DNA of 64,000 nt from UMGS1387 sp045541355 (GTDB lineage Bacteria > Bacillota > Clostridia > Oscillospirales > CAG-382), in NCBI GenBank assembly GCA_045541355.1, contig JAZQIW010000032.1, positions 1 to 64,000 on the forward strand, given 5' to 3'. The stretch's first letter is position 1. Each line of letters begins with the position of its first letter. This document shows, in pieces, positions 34,670-43,728 of this stretch. The notes beneath the pieces were generated by a model. It worked only from the letters and a program-made list of their open reading frames with translations. It did not search any database and was not told the origin of the DNA. A program made the translations under genes and the position numbers.

Positions 34670-36490
34670 TTAATAGATATCATATTCGCACTGTGATTCT
34701 CGATCAATATAGTCTGCCTCATAGCATCTCGGAGCAACATAGCACAAAGCAAGAACACTGCAAAACATGATAACAAGCCTTGAGTCGGCAAAAACATTGA
34801 AGTAAAGCCCCATAACAGCAAACGAAATTACGGAAGCAAACAGACCGATTGATATTGCTTTTGCACTCTCTGATTTTAAGTCATTTGAAATAGTAAACTT
34901 AAAACATTTATAAATAATTATACCAACAATTATAAATACAAGAAGGCTTCCTGCAATTCCGAGACAAAGAAGCATCTGTGTATACAGGCTTTCAGGCAGT
35001 AAGTCTCTAAGCTCGGTTGGAAAATAGCTTCGAAATACCGAATTGAAATTCTCTTTACCGATTCCGATTCCGAAAATCGAATGATCCTTGAAAACCTCAA
35101 GATATGTGTTATATAACGTCGATTTTGTTATGATGCCATCGCTTACCGAAAACAGCTTAAATGTGTCGGGAACTAAGCGATAAAGCCTTGAAAGAAGTCC
35201 TGCGGCAAAGGGGCAGAGAAGCAATATAAATGATGCTTTTTTCTTAAACATAGAAACAACAATTGCGCAGGAAATCAAGAGAGTAAAGATAACTGTGTAG
35301 CTGCATGCGCCGATTGTGCAGAAAAACAAAAGGAAAACAGTAACAAGCGATGTAACCTTTGATGACGTTTTCTTTTCCTTTAGCGCAAGAGAAAGATTTA
35401 TGGGTATTGACAGGGTTATAAAAGGAATATAAAATCTGTGATCTGAAACTGCGGAAAGAATATACGACATCGGTGTTCCGGATAATGCTGAAAGTGCACT
35501 GTCAATGTTGAAGAATATTGAGTAGACATAGCTTATGATAACAGCAGTCACATAAAACCTGCTGAAGCTGACTATGAGCTTTAAGCATCTTCTCAGCATT
35601 GCAGTAGACCGTATTAAGTTAATAATGCTAAAGAACATAAGGATGGGTATGATAAATTTTAGCGATGCTTTATATTCCGGAATACCGGAAGAATTAAAGA
35701 TGCCGCTAAGCAAAAGCATTATACATAACACAAAGAGTAAAAGACTTTCGCGATTGATGCTGATATGCCGCTTTTTTCTGAGGTATTTATAAATCAGAGA
35801 AATGAAGGTTGCAGCACATAGGAGCATTGCAAATTTTTCGTTAAGAAAAGGGGTCATGAAAGTGGTAAACAAAATACCGCATTCAGGTCTGTTTATGATA
35901 AAAAGAATATATAAAAGCGACAACAGAAAAGCTGTTATTGAAAAAGCGGGATATAAAAGTGTGATGATGCCTGAAAGGATGCCCAGAAAGAAGGCGGTTG
36001 AATAACCCTCTGATACACCATTTTGATAATTATCGAGTCTCAGAATGCTTTCATCATATGTGATATAGAGTCCTGATAGAAGGCTGCTCGTGTTAAAAAG
36101 CTCGTATAATCGTTTTTTTGATGTAAAAAATATCAGAGATATAAGCAGCGTGATGAGAAGAACGTAGGTGCTGCTGCTTGAAACGAAACTTGAATAATTA
36201 ATTTTTACTGCAAAACCAAGTGCAAGGGAAGAAACGCTGAATGTAAAAAGAAATAAGGCAAGAACCCTGAGAGGTAAATTTAAAATTCTGATATATAAGT
36301 TATCCAAAACGAATGACAAATGTGATGATTCGCAGTTAGATGCAAAATAAGTTCTGAATGCAGATATGTGTTTTAGGATACGGTGCTTTTCTGCATCTTT
36401 AATCGAAGCATCAAGATTCTCTGAAAGCTCAACTTGTGAACCTGCCGTTGTCGATTGACTGTTTGCATAATCATAATCATTTCTTTTCAC
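34670..36490 (-). CDS. O-antigen ligase/polymerase-like membrane protein
   Basis: A 606-aa polytopic membrane protein with a soluble N-terminal region of about 70 residues, then about 12 hydrophobic segments and a large loop near 480-520 containing the GIGIGKENF stretch typical of the Wzy/O-antigen-ligase family. Such proteins polymerise or transfer lipid-linked glycans outside the membrane. It lies 20 bases after trmD, in the same operon. The polymer is unknown; in a Gram-positive this could be a capsule or teichoic-like glycan. Confidence 0.75.
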   Translation of the reverse strand: MKRNDYDYANSQSTTAGSQVELSENLDASIKDAEKHRILKHISAFRTYFASNCESSHLSFVLDNLYIRILNLPLRVLALFLFTFSVSSLALGFAVKINYSSFVSSSSTYVLLITLLISLIFFTSKKRLYELFNTSSLLSGLYITYDESILRLDNYQNGVSEGYSTAFFLGILSGIITLLYPAFSITAFLLSLLYILFIINRPECGILFTTFMTPFLNEKFAMLLCAATFISLIYKYLRKKRHISINRESLLLFVLCIMLLLSGIFNSSGIPEYKASLKFIIPILMFFSIINLIRSTAMLRRCLKLIVSFSRFYVTAVIISYVYSIFFNIDSALSALSGTPMSYILSAVSDHRFYIPFITLSIPINLSLALKEKKTSSKVTSLVTVFLLFFCTIGACSYTVIFTLLISCAIVVSMFKKKASFILLLCPFAAGLLSRLYRLVPDTFKLFSVSDGIITKSTLYNTYLEVFKDHSIFGIGIGKENFNSVFRSYFPTELRDLLPESLYTQMLLCLGIAGSLLVFIIVGIIIYKCFKFTISNDLKSESAKAISIGLFASVISFAVMGLYFNVFADSRLVIMFCSVLALCYVAPRCYEADYIDRESQCEYDIY

Positions 36491-36510
36491 ATTATCACCT
36501 CGTTTCTGTA

Positions 36511-37242
36511 TTATTTGTCTTTAATACTCTCAAGATAAAGAATATCGTTTTTTGACAGTTCAGCCTTGTCAAGCAGTTCAGGCCTGTGAATTAAGGTTTC
36601 GCGAAGCGCCTGCTGTCTTTGCCATAGCTTTATGTCTACGTGATTACCGCCTGCAAGAACCTCGGGTACCTTTAATCCGTTATAATCGTAAGGCTTGGTG
36701 TATTGAGGATATTCAAGAAGTCCGGATGCTATGCTCTCATCCTCATAACAGACCTTGTCAGGAAGAACTCCCGGTAAAAGTCTCGCTACGGCATCAATTA
36801 TCATCACCGCAGGAAGCTCACCGCCCGTCAGTACAAAATCACCGATTGAAATTTCTTCATCAATGAGCAGCTCATTTACTCTTGCATCAATACCTTCGTA
36901 ATGTCCGCAAAGAAATACGAGGCTGTCATATTTTGAAAGCTCAAGAGCCTTTTCGTGATTAAAAACATTGCCCTTTGGTGAGAGATAAATGACTCTGCTG
37001 TTTTCGGGAAGCGCGCCTTCAAAGCTTTTGTAACAGTCCATTATGGGTTGAACCGTCATAAGCATACCAAAGCCTCCGCCGTAGGGGGTGTCGTCGACCT
37101 TTCTGTGCTTGTCAAGGGTGTAGTCGCGTATGTTGTGAACATGAACATCAAAGAGCTTTGCTTTTTGCGCTCTGCCGAGAATACTTGAGTCGGTATATGC
37201 TGTAATCATGTCAGGAAAAAGAGTCATTACGTCAAAACGCAT
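36511..37242 (-). CDS. trmD: tRNA m1G37 methyltransferase TrmD
   Basis: Methylates G37 of tRNAs, preventing +1 frameshifting. The 243-aa protein has the MTLFPDM start, PYGGGFGM (about 53-60) and the trefoil-knot SAM site with LTGGELP (about 130-140). It overlaps rimM by one base. In most Firmicutes rplS follows; here a ligase-like gene does. Confidence 0.95.
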   Translation of the reverse strand: MRFDVMTLFPDMITAYTDSSILGRAQKAKLFDVHVHNIRDYTLDKHRKVDDTPYGGGFGMLMTVQPIMDCYKSFEGALPENSRVIYLSPKGNVFNHEKALELSKYDSLVFLCGHYEGIDARVNELLIDEEISIGDFVLTGGELPAVMIIDAVARLLPGVLPDKVCYEDESIASGLLEYPQYTKPYDYNGLKVPEVLAGGNHVDIKLWQRQQALRETLIHRPELLDKAELSKNDILYLESIKDK

Positions 37243-37763
37243 TATCGGATTTCCTCCGCATCTGTGAAAATACCCGGGATGGGAACAACCTTAATATATC
37301 CTTCAAGGTTGATTTCCTTAACTATGCCTTCAACCGCCGGGAGCATATATTCGTTTTTGCCGTCTGTAATTACATAAATGTCAGATGCACCGTAGTTAAT
37401 AACATCCTTTATTTTTCCGTATACAGTGCCGCTGTCAAAGTCTATTACCTCAAGTCCGATAAGGTCAGCTATAAAGTTTTTACCCTCATCCACATCAACA
37501 TCCTCACGTTTAACATAGAGAATGGAACCTCGCACAGCATCAGCCTCTTCTGCACTTTTAACATCATCAAGCTTTATATAAAGAAAACCCTTGTAATTCT
37601 TGATTGATATAACTCTGTGAGCTTTTTCCCCTTTTTTGTCGGAGTACAGATACTCAGCTCTTTTTATTGACTCAGGGCTGTCGCAGTAGCAGTCAACCTT
37701 GAGTTCACCGCAAATGCCTCTTTTATTGATTATTTTTCCGCATTCAAGATATTCGTTTTTCAT
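37242..37763 (-). CDS. rimM: 16S rRNA processing protein RimM
   Basis: Assists maturation of the 30S head. The 173-aa protein has an N-terminal barrel (GKIINKRGICGELKV) and a C-terminal PRC-barrel domain with IVKEIN near the end. First gene of a five-gene operon. The upstream 76 bases are AT-rich; only a poor promoter match is seen there. Confidence 0.92.
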   Translation of the reverse strand: MKNEYLECGKIINKRGICGELKVDCYCDSPESIKRAEYLYSDKKGEKAHRVISIKNYKGFLYIKLDDVKSAEEADAVRGSILYVKREDVDVDEGKNFIADLIGLEVIDFDSGTVYGKIKDVINYGASDIYVITDGKNEYMLPAVEGIVKEINLEGYIKVVPIPGIFTDAEEIR

Positions 37764-37839
37764 GTATTCTAAAACGCTCCAAAACTATATATTTATATAA
37801 TCATAACCCAATGCAATAAATATTTATAGTAGATATTTG

Positions 37840-38925
37840 TTAATTTTTGATTTGGCGTACATATATATTTGTATCCCATGCAGGAAGATATCTGAAATGT
37901 CTGATGAACATCTCACACTCACCGTAAAGCTCTTTAAGATACAACGGAATATCAAACAAATCCTCGTTTCTGTGATAAACGGCACATGAAATTGTCGGCT
38001 TGTACCTTCTAATGGTATTCGCTAATCCGGTAAGTACATTTTTATCAGAGCCTTCTGCATCAATATTTATAAAATCCGCAGGAACATCAATGTAACGGTC
38101 GGCTGCATCTGCTGAAAGTTCAATTGCTTTTACGTTCTTGTGACTTGTCGATTTTGCGCTGTTTCTGCCGGAACGAGAATAAAATGTAAGTGCCTCTTTT
38201 TTGTCCCATGCTGCAATATTGTGAAAATGCTCGGCAGAAATACCGTTTTCCTCGGCGTACGTACAAAGCTTTCGGAAATTTTTGATGTCAGGCTCAAACG
38301 CTGTAATTCGTGAGCATGGGCCTGCGTATGAAAGATATTCTCTTATAGTGTCGCCGTTGTAAGCCCCGATATCAACATAATGGGAATGGGGGAGTGGCTT
38401 AATAATATTGTCATATGCCTCGGATACGGTTGTTTCAGCATCAAAGAGATAATTAATTTCACCCGACATTTTGCCGAGAATAAGCTTTATATAATTTTCC
38501 CTTGAAGTTTTGTCTGACAACAAGGAATAGACTTTTTCAAAATTAGAGTAGTTTTCATTTACAAAGCTTTTATCAAATAAACCGCTTCCAAAAACAGGTA
38601 CATCAGGACAGTAGAGCTGTTGCTCCTTTGAAATTCTGATTATATTTCCAAGAACTTCCTCGAGACTTGTGGCAAAAGAAAGCAGAACAATAAAATCTTT
38701 GAACTTCTCTTTTGCTTCGGAATATGTGCAAACCTCAAAATTTCGGAAAACCTTCTTTTTTGCAAAACCGTCGCTGGCAAAAACTCCGTAAACTTTGATG
38801 CTCTTTTGCTCGCAAACATCAAGAATTTTGTCAGCGCCGTCTCCCATACCGTAAAGCAATATAGGCTTGTCGGCTGTCTTTAGCGTCTGCCATAAATCAT
38901 TTTTTTCAAGTATTGATTCTATCAT
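37840..38925 (-). CDS. FkbM-family methyltransferase
   Basis: A 361-aa protein in two parts. The N-terminal region (about 1-120) has a Rossmann-like LLYGMGDGADK motif of unknown ligand. The C-terminal FkbM-type SAM methyltransferase has VDIGAYNGDT, FEPD and IDAEGSD. The ATG at 38925 is preferred since GGAGAA lies nine bases upstream; the ATG at 38940 lacks a site. The family often methylates sugars of surface glycans. Monocistronic. Confidence 0.8.
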   Translation of the reverse strand: MIESILEKNDLWQTLKTADKPILLYGMGDGADKILDVCEQKSIKVYGVFASDGFAKKKVFRNFEVCTYSEAKEKFKDFIVLLSFATSLEEVLGNIIRISKEQQLYCPDVPVFGSGLFDKSFVNENYSNFEKVYSLLSDKTSRENYIKLILGKMSGEINYLFDAETTVSEAYDNIIKPLPHSHYVDIGAYNGDTIREYLSYAGPCSRITAFEPDIKNFRKLCTYAEENGISAEHFHNIAAWDKKEALTFYSRSGRNSAKSTSHKNVKAIELSADAADRYIDVPADFINIDAEGSDKNVLTGLANTIRRYKPTISCAVYHRNEDLFDIPLYLKELYGECEMFIRHFRYLPAWDTNIYVRQIKN

Positions 38926-38953
38926 AAAATTATTCTCCATATGTGTTAATTCT

Positions 38954-38982
38954 ATTTTACTACTTTTTCCTGAAAATGTAAA
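38954..38982 (-). promoter_or_regulatory. Promoter of the FkbM gene
   Basis: Minus strand TTTACA (38982-38977), 17-base spacer, TAAAAT (38959-38954), with no TG. Confidence 0.65.
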
Positions 38983-39031
38983 GTGTTGAATAACAATTCA
39001 AACTTTGAAAAGAATATAATGGGGTGATTTT

Positions 39032-39400
39032 GTGGCTGATTACTATTTCTATATGTTGATTTTTCCGATTTTTTTTGTGCCAATCATGAGTTTATATGGC
39101 TTTTTTAAGCGGAATACCGCTGTAATGGTTGTTTTTTCTTTTTTTATATCAGCTGTTACTCAAATTCTGTTTGATGACAGCATTTATTCTTTGATAGCAT
39201 TGTTTGTAACCTTAATACTAAGTTTTGTAATAAATCTTTTAGAGGAAAAAATGCGTTTTCGCGGTAAGTCGTGTGAATATATAATTATTTATGCTGATGA
39301 CACAAACAGAAGTGTTGTGCTGTGGAATAACAGTGCTGTGATTTGTGTTGAAACCGAGAATTTTCAAAAACTGTCTGTCGGAAATATAGTTAAGTTTTGA
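39032..39400 (+). CDS. Small membrane protein, DUF2651-like
   Basis: A 122-aa protein with three membrane segments (about residues 6-24, 28-48, 52-70), then a soluble tail of about 45 residues. The FPIFFVPIMSLYG start, the short loops and the length of the membrane part resemble DUF2651, of unknown function; this is a tentative match. GTG start with GGGGTG upstream. It precedes three co-directional lipid genes, separated by a 98-base AT-rich gap with a palindrome, and may not be co-transcribed. Confidence 0.5.
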   Translation: MADYYFYMLIFPIFFVPIMSLYGFFKRNTAVMVVFSFFISAVTQILFDDSIYSLIALFVTLILSFVINLLEEKMRFRGKSCEYIIIYADDTNRSVVLWNNSAVICVETENFQKLSVGNIVKF

Positions 39401-39435
39401 TGTGAATTATTTTAATAATATATTTATATTATTAG

Positions 39436-39465
39436 TTAGAATTTTTATAATTCGTGTGTTAAAAT
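39436..39465 (+). promoter_or_regulatory. Possible promoter of the glycolipid genes
   Basis: TTAGAA (39436-39441), 18-base spacer, TAAAAT (39460-39465) with TG at 39457-39458. Confidence 0.45.
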
Positions 39466-39498
39466 ATTATCTAAGAATGCACGAATGGGTGACAAGTT

Positions 39499-40023
39499 AT
39501 GATAGAAACATTTATTCTCTTTGTTTTTTATGTGTGTGTTTCGGGTCTTACTTCAAATATTTTCGGTGTCTTGTATCCCCGTCGTTATATAAAGACTGAT
39601 TCTTTCCCATTTAACAGCTTCAGGTGGGAGAACAACGGGCGTATATACGAGAAGATTTATGTCACTAAATGGAAAAAGAAGGTTCCGGATCTTAGTAAAC
39701 ACCTTAAATTGCTGTATCCAAAGGTTCTGAATACACATCCAACTTCGAAACAAATTGACAGATTGATAAGAGAGTCCTGCGTGGCTGAAGCTGTCCATCT
39801 ACTCCTCATTCTGTTATGTCCTCTTATTACCTGTTACATTAAGGGAGTTGCAGGAAAGGTTTATATGATTCTCTATGCTCTCGGTAATGTGCCGTACATT
39901 ATTATTCAACGTTATAACCGTCCTAAATTTAAATCTTTGTATTCTTCTTTACTTGTAAGAGAGAACAATGTTTGTGATTCTTTGGAGGCGAATGTAAATG
40001 AAAATATTGGTGCTTTCGTGTAA
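39499..40023 (+). CDS. CrtO-like acyltransferase family membrane protein
   Basis: A 174-aa membrane protein with hydrophobic segments at about residues 3-25, 98-112 and 118-135. The middle carries an FRWENNGRIYEKI-x4-WK-KVPD pattern, which resembles glycosyl-4,4'-diaponeurosporenoate acyltransferase (CrtO) family members. In organisms without staphyloxanthin these probably acylate another glycolipid (inference). It overlaps the next gene by 26 bases, so the two are coupled. Confidence 0.6.
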   Translation: MIETFILFVFYVCVSGLTSNIFGVLYPRRYIKTDSFPFNSFRWENNGRIYEKIYVTKWKKKVPDLSKHLKLLYPKVLNTHPTSKQIDRLIRESCVAEAVHLLLILLCPLITCYIKGVAGKVYMILYALGNVPYIIIQRYNRPKFKSLYSSLLVRENNVCDSLEANVNENIGAFV

Positions 40024-41146
40024 TACAGGCCAGGGACACAATTCGGCCGCTAAAGCTGTTCAGGAAAAATTTATCTCTCTCGGACACGAATGTGTTGTTA
40101 AAGATGCTCTGAAGTATGCTTCAAAAATTGTCTCTGACGGTGTTAGTGAATCTTACAACAAAATAGTAATGCATACCCCTAAAGCCTTTGGCGTAGGTTA
40201 TAGATTCAGTAAATCAATGACCTATAATGAGGGTGAGCTTAAATCTCCGGTATATGCCATGAATATGGCTTATTCAAAGCGTATTTGCAGTGATATTCTG
40301 GAAGAAGGGTATGATGCGGTAGTCTGCTGTCATGTATTTCCTGCACAGGCAGTAACTCATGCAAAGCATAAGCATGGTCTTGATATACCGATTTATGTCG
40401 TTGCAACCGACTATTCCTTCAGCCCGTTTTATGATGAGCTTGATGTCGATAAGTTCTTTATTTCGATGAAGGAAGTAAAACACGAGTATGTTGACAGAGG
40501 AATACCTGAAGAAAAGATAGTGCCGACAGGCATTCCCGTGTCGCAAAGGTTTACTGACAGAATGGCAAAAGACGAGGCAAGAGCATTACTCGGCCTTGTC
40601 AATGACAGATTTCTGTGTGTTATTATGTCGGGCAGTATGGGCTTTGGTAATATCTATAAGCTAATTGATAACATTTTGGAACGCCCTATTTCAGGCTATG
40701 ATATTCTTGTCATATGCGGAAATAACACAAAGCTTATGAACGGTATTAATGAAAAATACTGCCGTTACAGCAATATAGCCGCAATCGGATATACAACCGA
40801 TGTGCACCTGTACATGAAGGCGTGTGACCTTGTTATTACAAAACCCGGTGGTCTTTCCTCAACAGAGGCTATGGTAAGTAATGTTCCTCTCGTTCTTACA
40901 AGTCCAATACCGGGTTGTGAAACAGAGAATTATGATTTACTTACACGTCTTGGTGCAGCTCTTCCGGGTAAAGACATCGAAAAGGCGGCTCTTGCTTTTG
41001 AAACTATTCTTTTTGATAAAACTGTCGGAACCTTGGTTGTTATGAATCAGGAAAAGTATATAAATAAAACGGGTGCCGCAGAAATATGCGAGTGTATTTT
41101 GAAAGGTTTTGAGAAAAAATATGAAGACAGCCGTACCGGATTATAG
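39998..41146 (+). CDS. MGDG-synthase/UgtP-type diacylglycerol glycosyltransferase
   Basis: A 382-aa GT-B (GT28-like) enzyme of the UgtP/MurG/MGDG synthase group, probably moving glucose or galactose from a UDP-sugar to diacylglycerol. It has the N-terminal TGQGHNSAA lipid-side loop (about 9-17), CCHVFPAQA (about 108), and a C-terminal donor-site KPGGLSSTEA (about 282). GGAGGCG precedes the ATG. It overlaps both neighbours. Confidence 0.87.
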   Translation: MKILVLSCNTGQGHNSAAKAVQEKFISLGHECVVKDALKYASKIVSDGVSESYNKIVMHTPKAFGVGYRFSKSMTYNEGELKSPVYAMNMAYSKRICSDILEEGYDAVVCCHVFPAQAVTHAKHKHGLDIPIYVVATDYSFSPFYDELDVDKFFISMKEVKHEYVDRGIPEEKIVPTGIPVSQRFTDRMAKDEARALLGLVNDRFLCVIMSGSMGFGNIYKLIDNILERPISGYDILVICGNNTKLMNGINEKYCRYSNIAAIGYTTDVHLYMKACDLVITKPGGLSSTEAMVSNVPLVLTSPIPGCETENYDLLTRLGAALPGKDIEKAALAFETILFDKTVGTLVVMNQEKYINKTGAAEICECILKGFEKKYEDSRTGL

Positions 41147-41795
41147 GGAATTTTCAATATCAAAGCTTAATGAGCGTATGTTCAGTCATGTAAAGCTATT
41201 GCTTTTCTGGCCGATATTCGGTATTCTGTTTTTATATTTTGAGCGTATACGAGTATGTGATTATCACGTAATTGAAAGTAGCCTTGATGCCTATATTCCG
41301 TTTGTTGCTGCTTTTATAATCCCATATTTTCTTTGGTTTGTGTATCTTATCGGATTCTTGGTTTATTCATTCTTTACAGATGTTCAGGCATTTAAAAGAT
41401 GCATGTGGTTTATAATTATTACATATTCGGTTACGTCAATTGTGTACTTTGTTTATCCTACAAGTCAGCAACTGAGACCGGTCATAAATGATACAGGAAT
41501 CTTTACCTCGCTTGTAAGTGGACTTTACAGCTTTGATACAAACACAAATGTTTGTCCCTCCATCCATGTTCTCGGCTCCATGGCTGTTTGTTTTACCGTA
41601 TTTAAGTGCAGGGCGCTGCAAAAAAAATGGCTGTTGACGTTAAATGTTGTTTGTGCAATACTTATTTCTTTTTCAACCGTCTTTCTCAAGCAGCATTCTA
41701 TTATAGATGTATTTTACGGTTTTGTACTTAGTTTTGCAGCATATCCGCTTTCTATTGGAAATACTAAAATTACCCGATATTTAATCGGTGAATAA
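41121..41795 (+). CDS. PAP2-superfamily membrane phosphatase/transferase
   Basis: A 224-aa polytopic protein with about six membrane segments and two plain PAP2 motifs: PSIH near residue 148 and S-x2-F-x3-H-x3-D near 190. It may dephosphorylate a phosphatidate-type or undecaprenyl phosphate lipid, or act as an Aur1/Ipt1-like transferase. The start at 41121 (ATG) is chosen over TTG at 41109, which is too close to AAAGG. It overlaps the glycosyltransferase by 26 bases. Confidence 0.8.
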   Translation: MKTAVPDYREFSISKLNERMFSHVKLLLFWPIFGILFLYFERIRVCDYHVIESSLDAYIPFVAAFIIPYFLWFVYLIGFLVYSFFTDVQAFKRCMWFIIITYSVTSIVYFVYPTSQQLRPVINDTGIFTSLVSGLYSFDTNTNVCPSIHVLGSMAVCFTVFKCRALQKKWLLTLNVVCAILISFSTVFLKQHSIIDVFYGFVLSFAAYPLSIGNTKITRYLIGE

Positions 41796-41821
41796 TAATT
41801 ACTTTTGAAAGGAATTACATA

Positions 41822-42568
41822 ATGAATAACAGAGTATTAGCAAAAGTTGGAAATCTTTCAATCATGGAAAGTGAAGTCAATGAAATGGTTGCTTCACTCC
41901 GAAGCAGGGGACAGAATTATGATCATCCTCAGGGAAGAGCAGCAATTTTAGAGCAGCTTATCGCAAATAAGCTTCTTCTCATTGAAGCGCAGAAGAACCT
42001 TTATGAGCATAACGCTGCATTTAAAGCTCAGCTTGAAAAGGTGAAGGAGGATATGCTTATTAACTTTGCCGCTTCAAAGGTGCTTGATGAGGTTAAGGAT
42101 GCTACCGAAGAAGAAGTTAAAAAGTATTTTGATGATAATAAGGATAAGTTCCAAAAGGGCGAATCTGTAAATGCTTCTCATATTCTTGTTGACAGCGAAG
42201 AAAAAGCGAATGAAATTCTCGCAAAGATAAATGCAGGTGAAGTATCCTTTGAGGATGCCGCTCGTGAAAACAGCACTTGTCCCTCTAAGGATAACGGAGG
42301 AAATCTCGGTGAGTTTACCAAGGGTCAGATGGTTCCCGAATTTGATGAAGCAGTATTTTCAATGGAAGTCGGTACTGTATCCGCACCCGTAAAGACCCAG
42401 TTCGGATATCACCTTATTAAGCTCATTTCAAAGCAGGAAGCTTCTGCTTATGAATTTGAAGAAATTAAAGCCCAGCTTACTGATATGGTAAATCAGGAAA
42501 AGAAGCAGTCCGCTTTCCAAAGTAAAATCAATCAGCTTAAGATTCTTTATCCTGTTGATAAGTTTTAA
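41822..42568 (+). CDS. Parvulin-type peptidyl-prolyl isomerase, no signal peptide
   Basis: A 248-aa protein with a SurA-like N-terminal helical region (about 1-110) and a rotamase domain (about 115-210) showing ASHILV, a CPSKDNGGNLGEF stretch and FGYHLIKL. PrsA-type homologues are lipoproteins, but this one has no signal peptide or lipobox and probably works in the cytoplasm. GAAAGGA precedes the ATG. The 26-base gap suggests read-through from the PAP2 gene. Confidence 0.87.
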   Translation: MNNRVLAKVGNLSIMESEVNEMVASLRSRGQNYDHPQGRAAILEQLIANKLLLIEAQKNLYEHNAAFKAQLEKVKEDMLINFAASKVLDEVKDATEEEVKKYFDDNKDKFQKGESVNASHILVDSEEKANEILAKINAGEVSFEDAARENSTCPSKDNGGNLGEFTKGQMVPEFDEAVFSMEVGTVSAPVKTQFGYHLIKLISKQEASAYEFEEIKAQLTDMVNQEKKQSAFQSKINQLKILYPVDKF

Positions 42569-42573
42569 TTTTA

Positions 42574-42603
42574 AACCCTCGCCATGCCGAGGGTTATTTT
42601 TTT
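42574..42603 (+). terminator. Rho-independent terminator
   Basis: AACCCTCG pairs with CGAGGGTT around CCATGC, followed by seven Ts. Confidence 0.88.
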
Positions 42604-42646
42604 CAAAAAAATAAATGAAAATTCATAAAATTACAGCTTATTTCTA

Positions 42647-42675
42647 TTGCGATTCACAAAAAAAAGTGATATAAT
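42647..42675 (+). promoter_or_regulatory. Promoter of ddh
   Basis: TTGCGA (42647-42652), 17-base spacer, consensus TATAAT (42670-42675) with TG at 42667-42668. Confidence 0.8.
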
Positions 42676-42704
42676 TCATACAGCAAATTTAAGGAGGCAT
42701 CTAT

Positions 42705-43691
42705 ATGAGCATAAAAATAGGCATATACGGCTACGGTAACTTAGGCAGGGGTGTTGAGTCGGCTGTTAAGCAAAACCCCGACATGGAGCTTGTAGCGGTC
42801 TTTACGAGAAGAAATCCTGCAGAAGTTAAGATTAATACATCTACTGCACAGGTTTGCCATATAGATGATGCAAAGAATATGAAGGATTTAATTGATGTAA
42901 TGATTCTTTGCGGAGGAAGTGCAACGGATCTTCCCGAGCAGACACCTGAAATTGCATCAATGTTTAACTGCATTGACTCCTTTGACACTCATGCAAAAAT
43001 TCCCGAGCATTTTGCCGAGGTTGATAAAGCCGCAAAAGAATCGGGTAAGGTGGCGGTTATTTCATGCGGATGGGACCCCGGTATGTTTTCTCTGAATAGA
43101 CTTTACGGTTCATGTATTCTTCCCGATGGTGAGGATTATACCTTTTGGGGGAAGGGCGTAAGTCAGGGACATTCTGATGCCATAAGACGAATTGATGGGG
43201 TAGTGGATGCAAGACAGTATACAATACCTGTTGAGGAGGCATTGGATGCCGTAAGAAGCGGAAATGCACCAAAGCTTTCAACGAGACAGAAGCACACGAG
43301 AGAATGCTTTGTAGTAGCAGAGGACGGAGCAGATAAAGACAGAATTGAAAAAGAAATTGTTAATATGCCCAATTACTTTGCAGACTATGATACTACCGTT
43401 CATTTTATCACAAAGGAAGAGCTTGACAGAGATCATAAAAATCTTCCTCATGGCGGTTTTGTCATCAGAAGCGGCAGAACCGGAGCTAACGGCTGCAATA
43501 AGCATGTAATAGAATACAGCTTAAAGCTTGATTCCAACCCTGAGTTTACATCATCCGTTCTTATTTGTTATGCGAGAGCTGCTTACAGAATGAATAAAGA
43601 GGGAATGTGCGGCTGTAAGACTGTTTTTGATGTTGCGCCTGCATATTTGTCTCAGAAATCTCCCGAAGAACTCAGGAAAACAATGTTATAA
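42705..43691 (+). CDS. ddh: meso-Diaminopimelate D-dehydrogenase
   Basis: NADPH-dependent one-step route from tetrahydrodipicolinate to meso-DAP, for lysine and peptidoglycan. The 328-aa protein has the GYGNLGRG dinucleotide motif (about 8-15), CGGSATDLPEQ (about 70), the SFDTH stretch (about 90) and a GWDPGMFSLNR stretch (about 122). Full length; monocistronic with strong signals at both ends. Confidence 0.95.
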   Translation: MSIKIGIYGYGNLGRGVESAVKQNPDMELVAVFTRRNPAEVKINTSTAQVCHIDDAKNMKDLIDVMILCGGSATDLPEQTPEIASMFNCIDSFDTHAKIPEHFAEVDKAAKESGKVAVISCGWDPGMFSLNRLYGSCILPDGEDYTFWGKGVSQGHSDAIRRIDGVVDARQYTIPVEEALDAVRSGNAPKLSTRQKHTRECFVVAEDGADKDRIEKEIVNMPNYFADYDTTVHFITKEELDRDHKNLPHGGFVIRSGRTGANGCNKHVIEYSLKLDSNPEFTSSVLICYARAAYRMNKEGMCGCKTVFDVAPAYLSQKSPEELRKTML

Positions 43692-43695
43692 TAAA

Positions 43696-43728
43696 AGAGT
43701 GGCAGATTTACTGCCACTCTTTTTTTTT
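43696..43728. terminator. Bidirectional terminator between ddh and GH106-like gene
   Basis: AGAGTGGCAG pairs with CTGCCACTCT around ATTTA. A run of Ts follows on the plus strand, and the minus-strand side is AT-rich. Confidence 0.88.

Noticed and set aside
39004..39032. TATAAT just upstream of the GTG of the DUF2651-like gene
   Set aside because: Transcription from it would start inside or after the ribosome-binding site, and no -35 stands at a proper distance.
39402..39599. 65-codon plus-strand frame between membrane protein genes
   Set aside because: It overlaps the better supported CrtO-like start at 39499 in another frame and has no ribosome-binding site.
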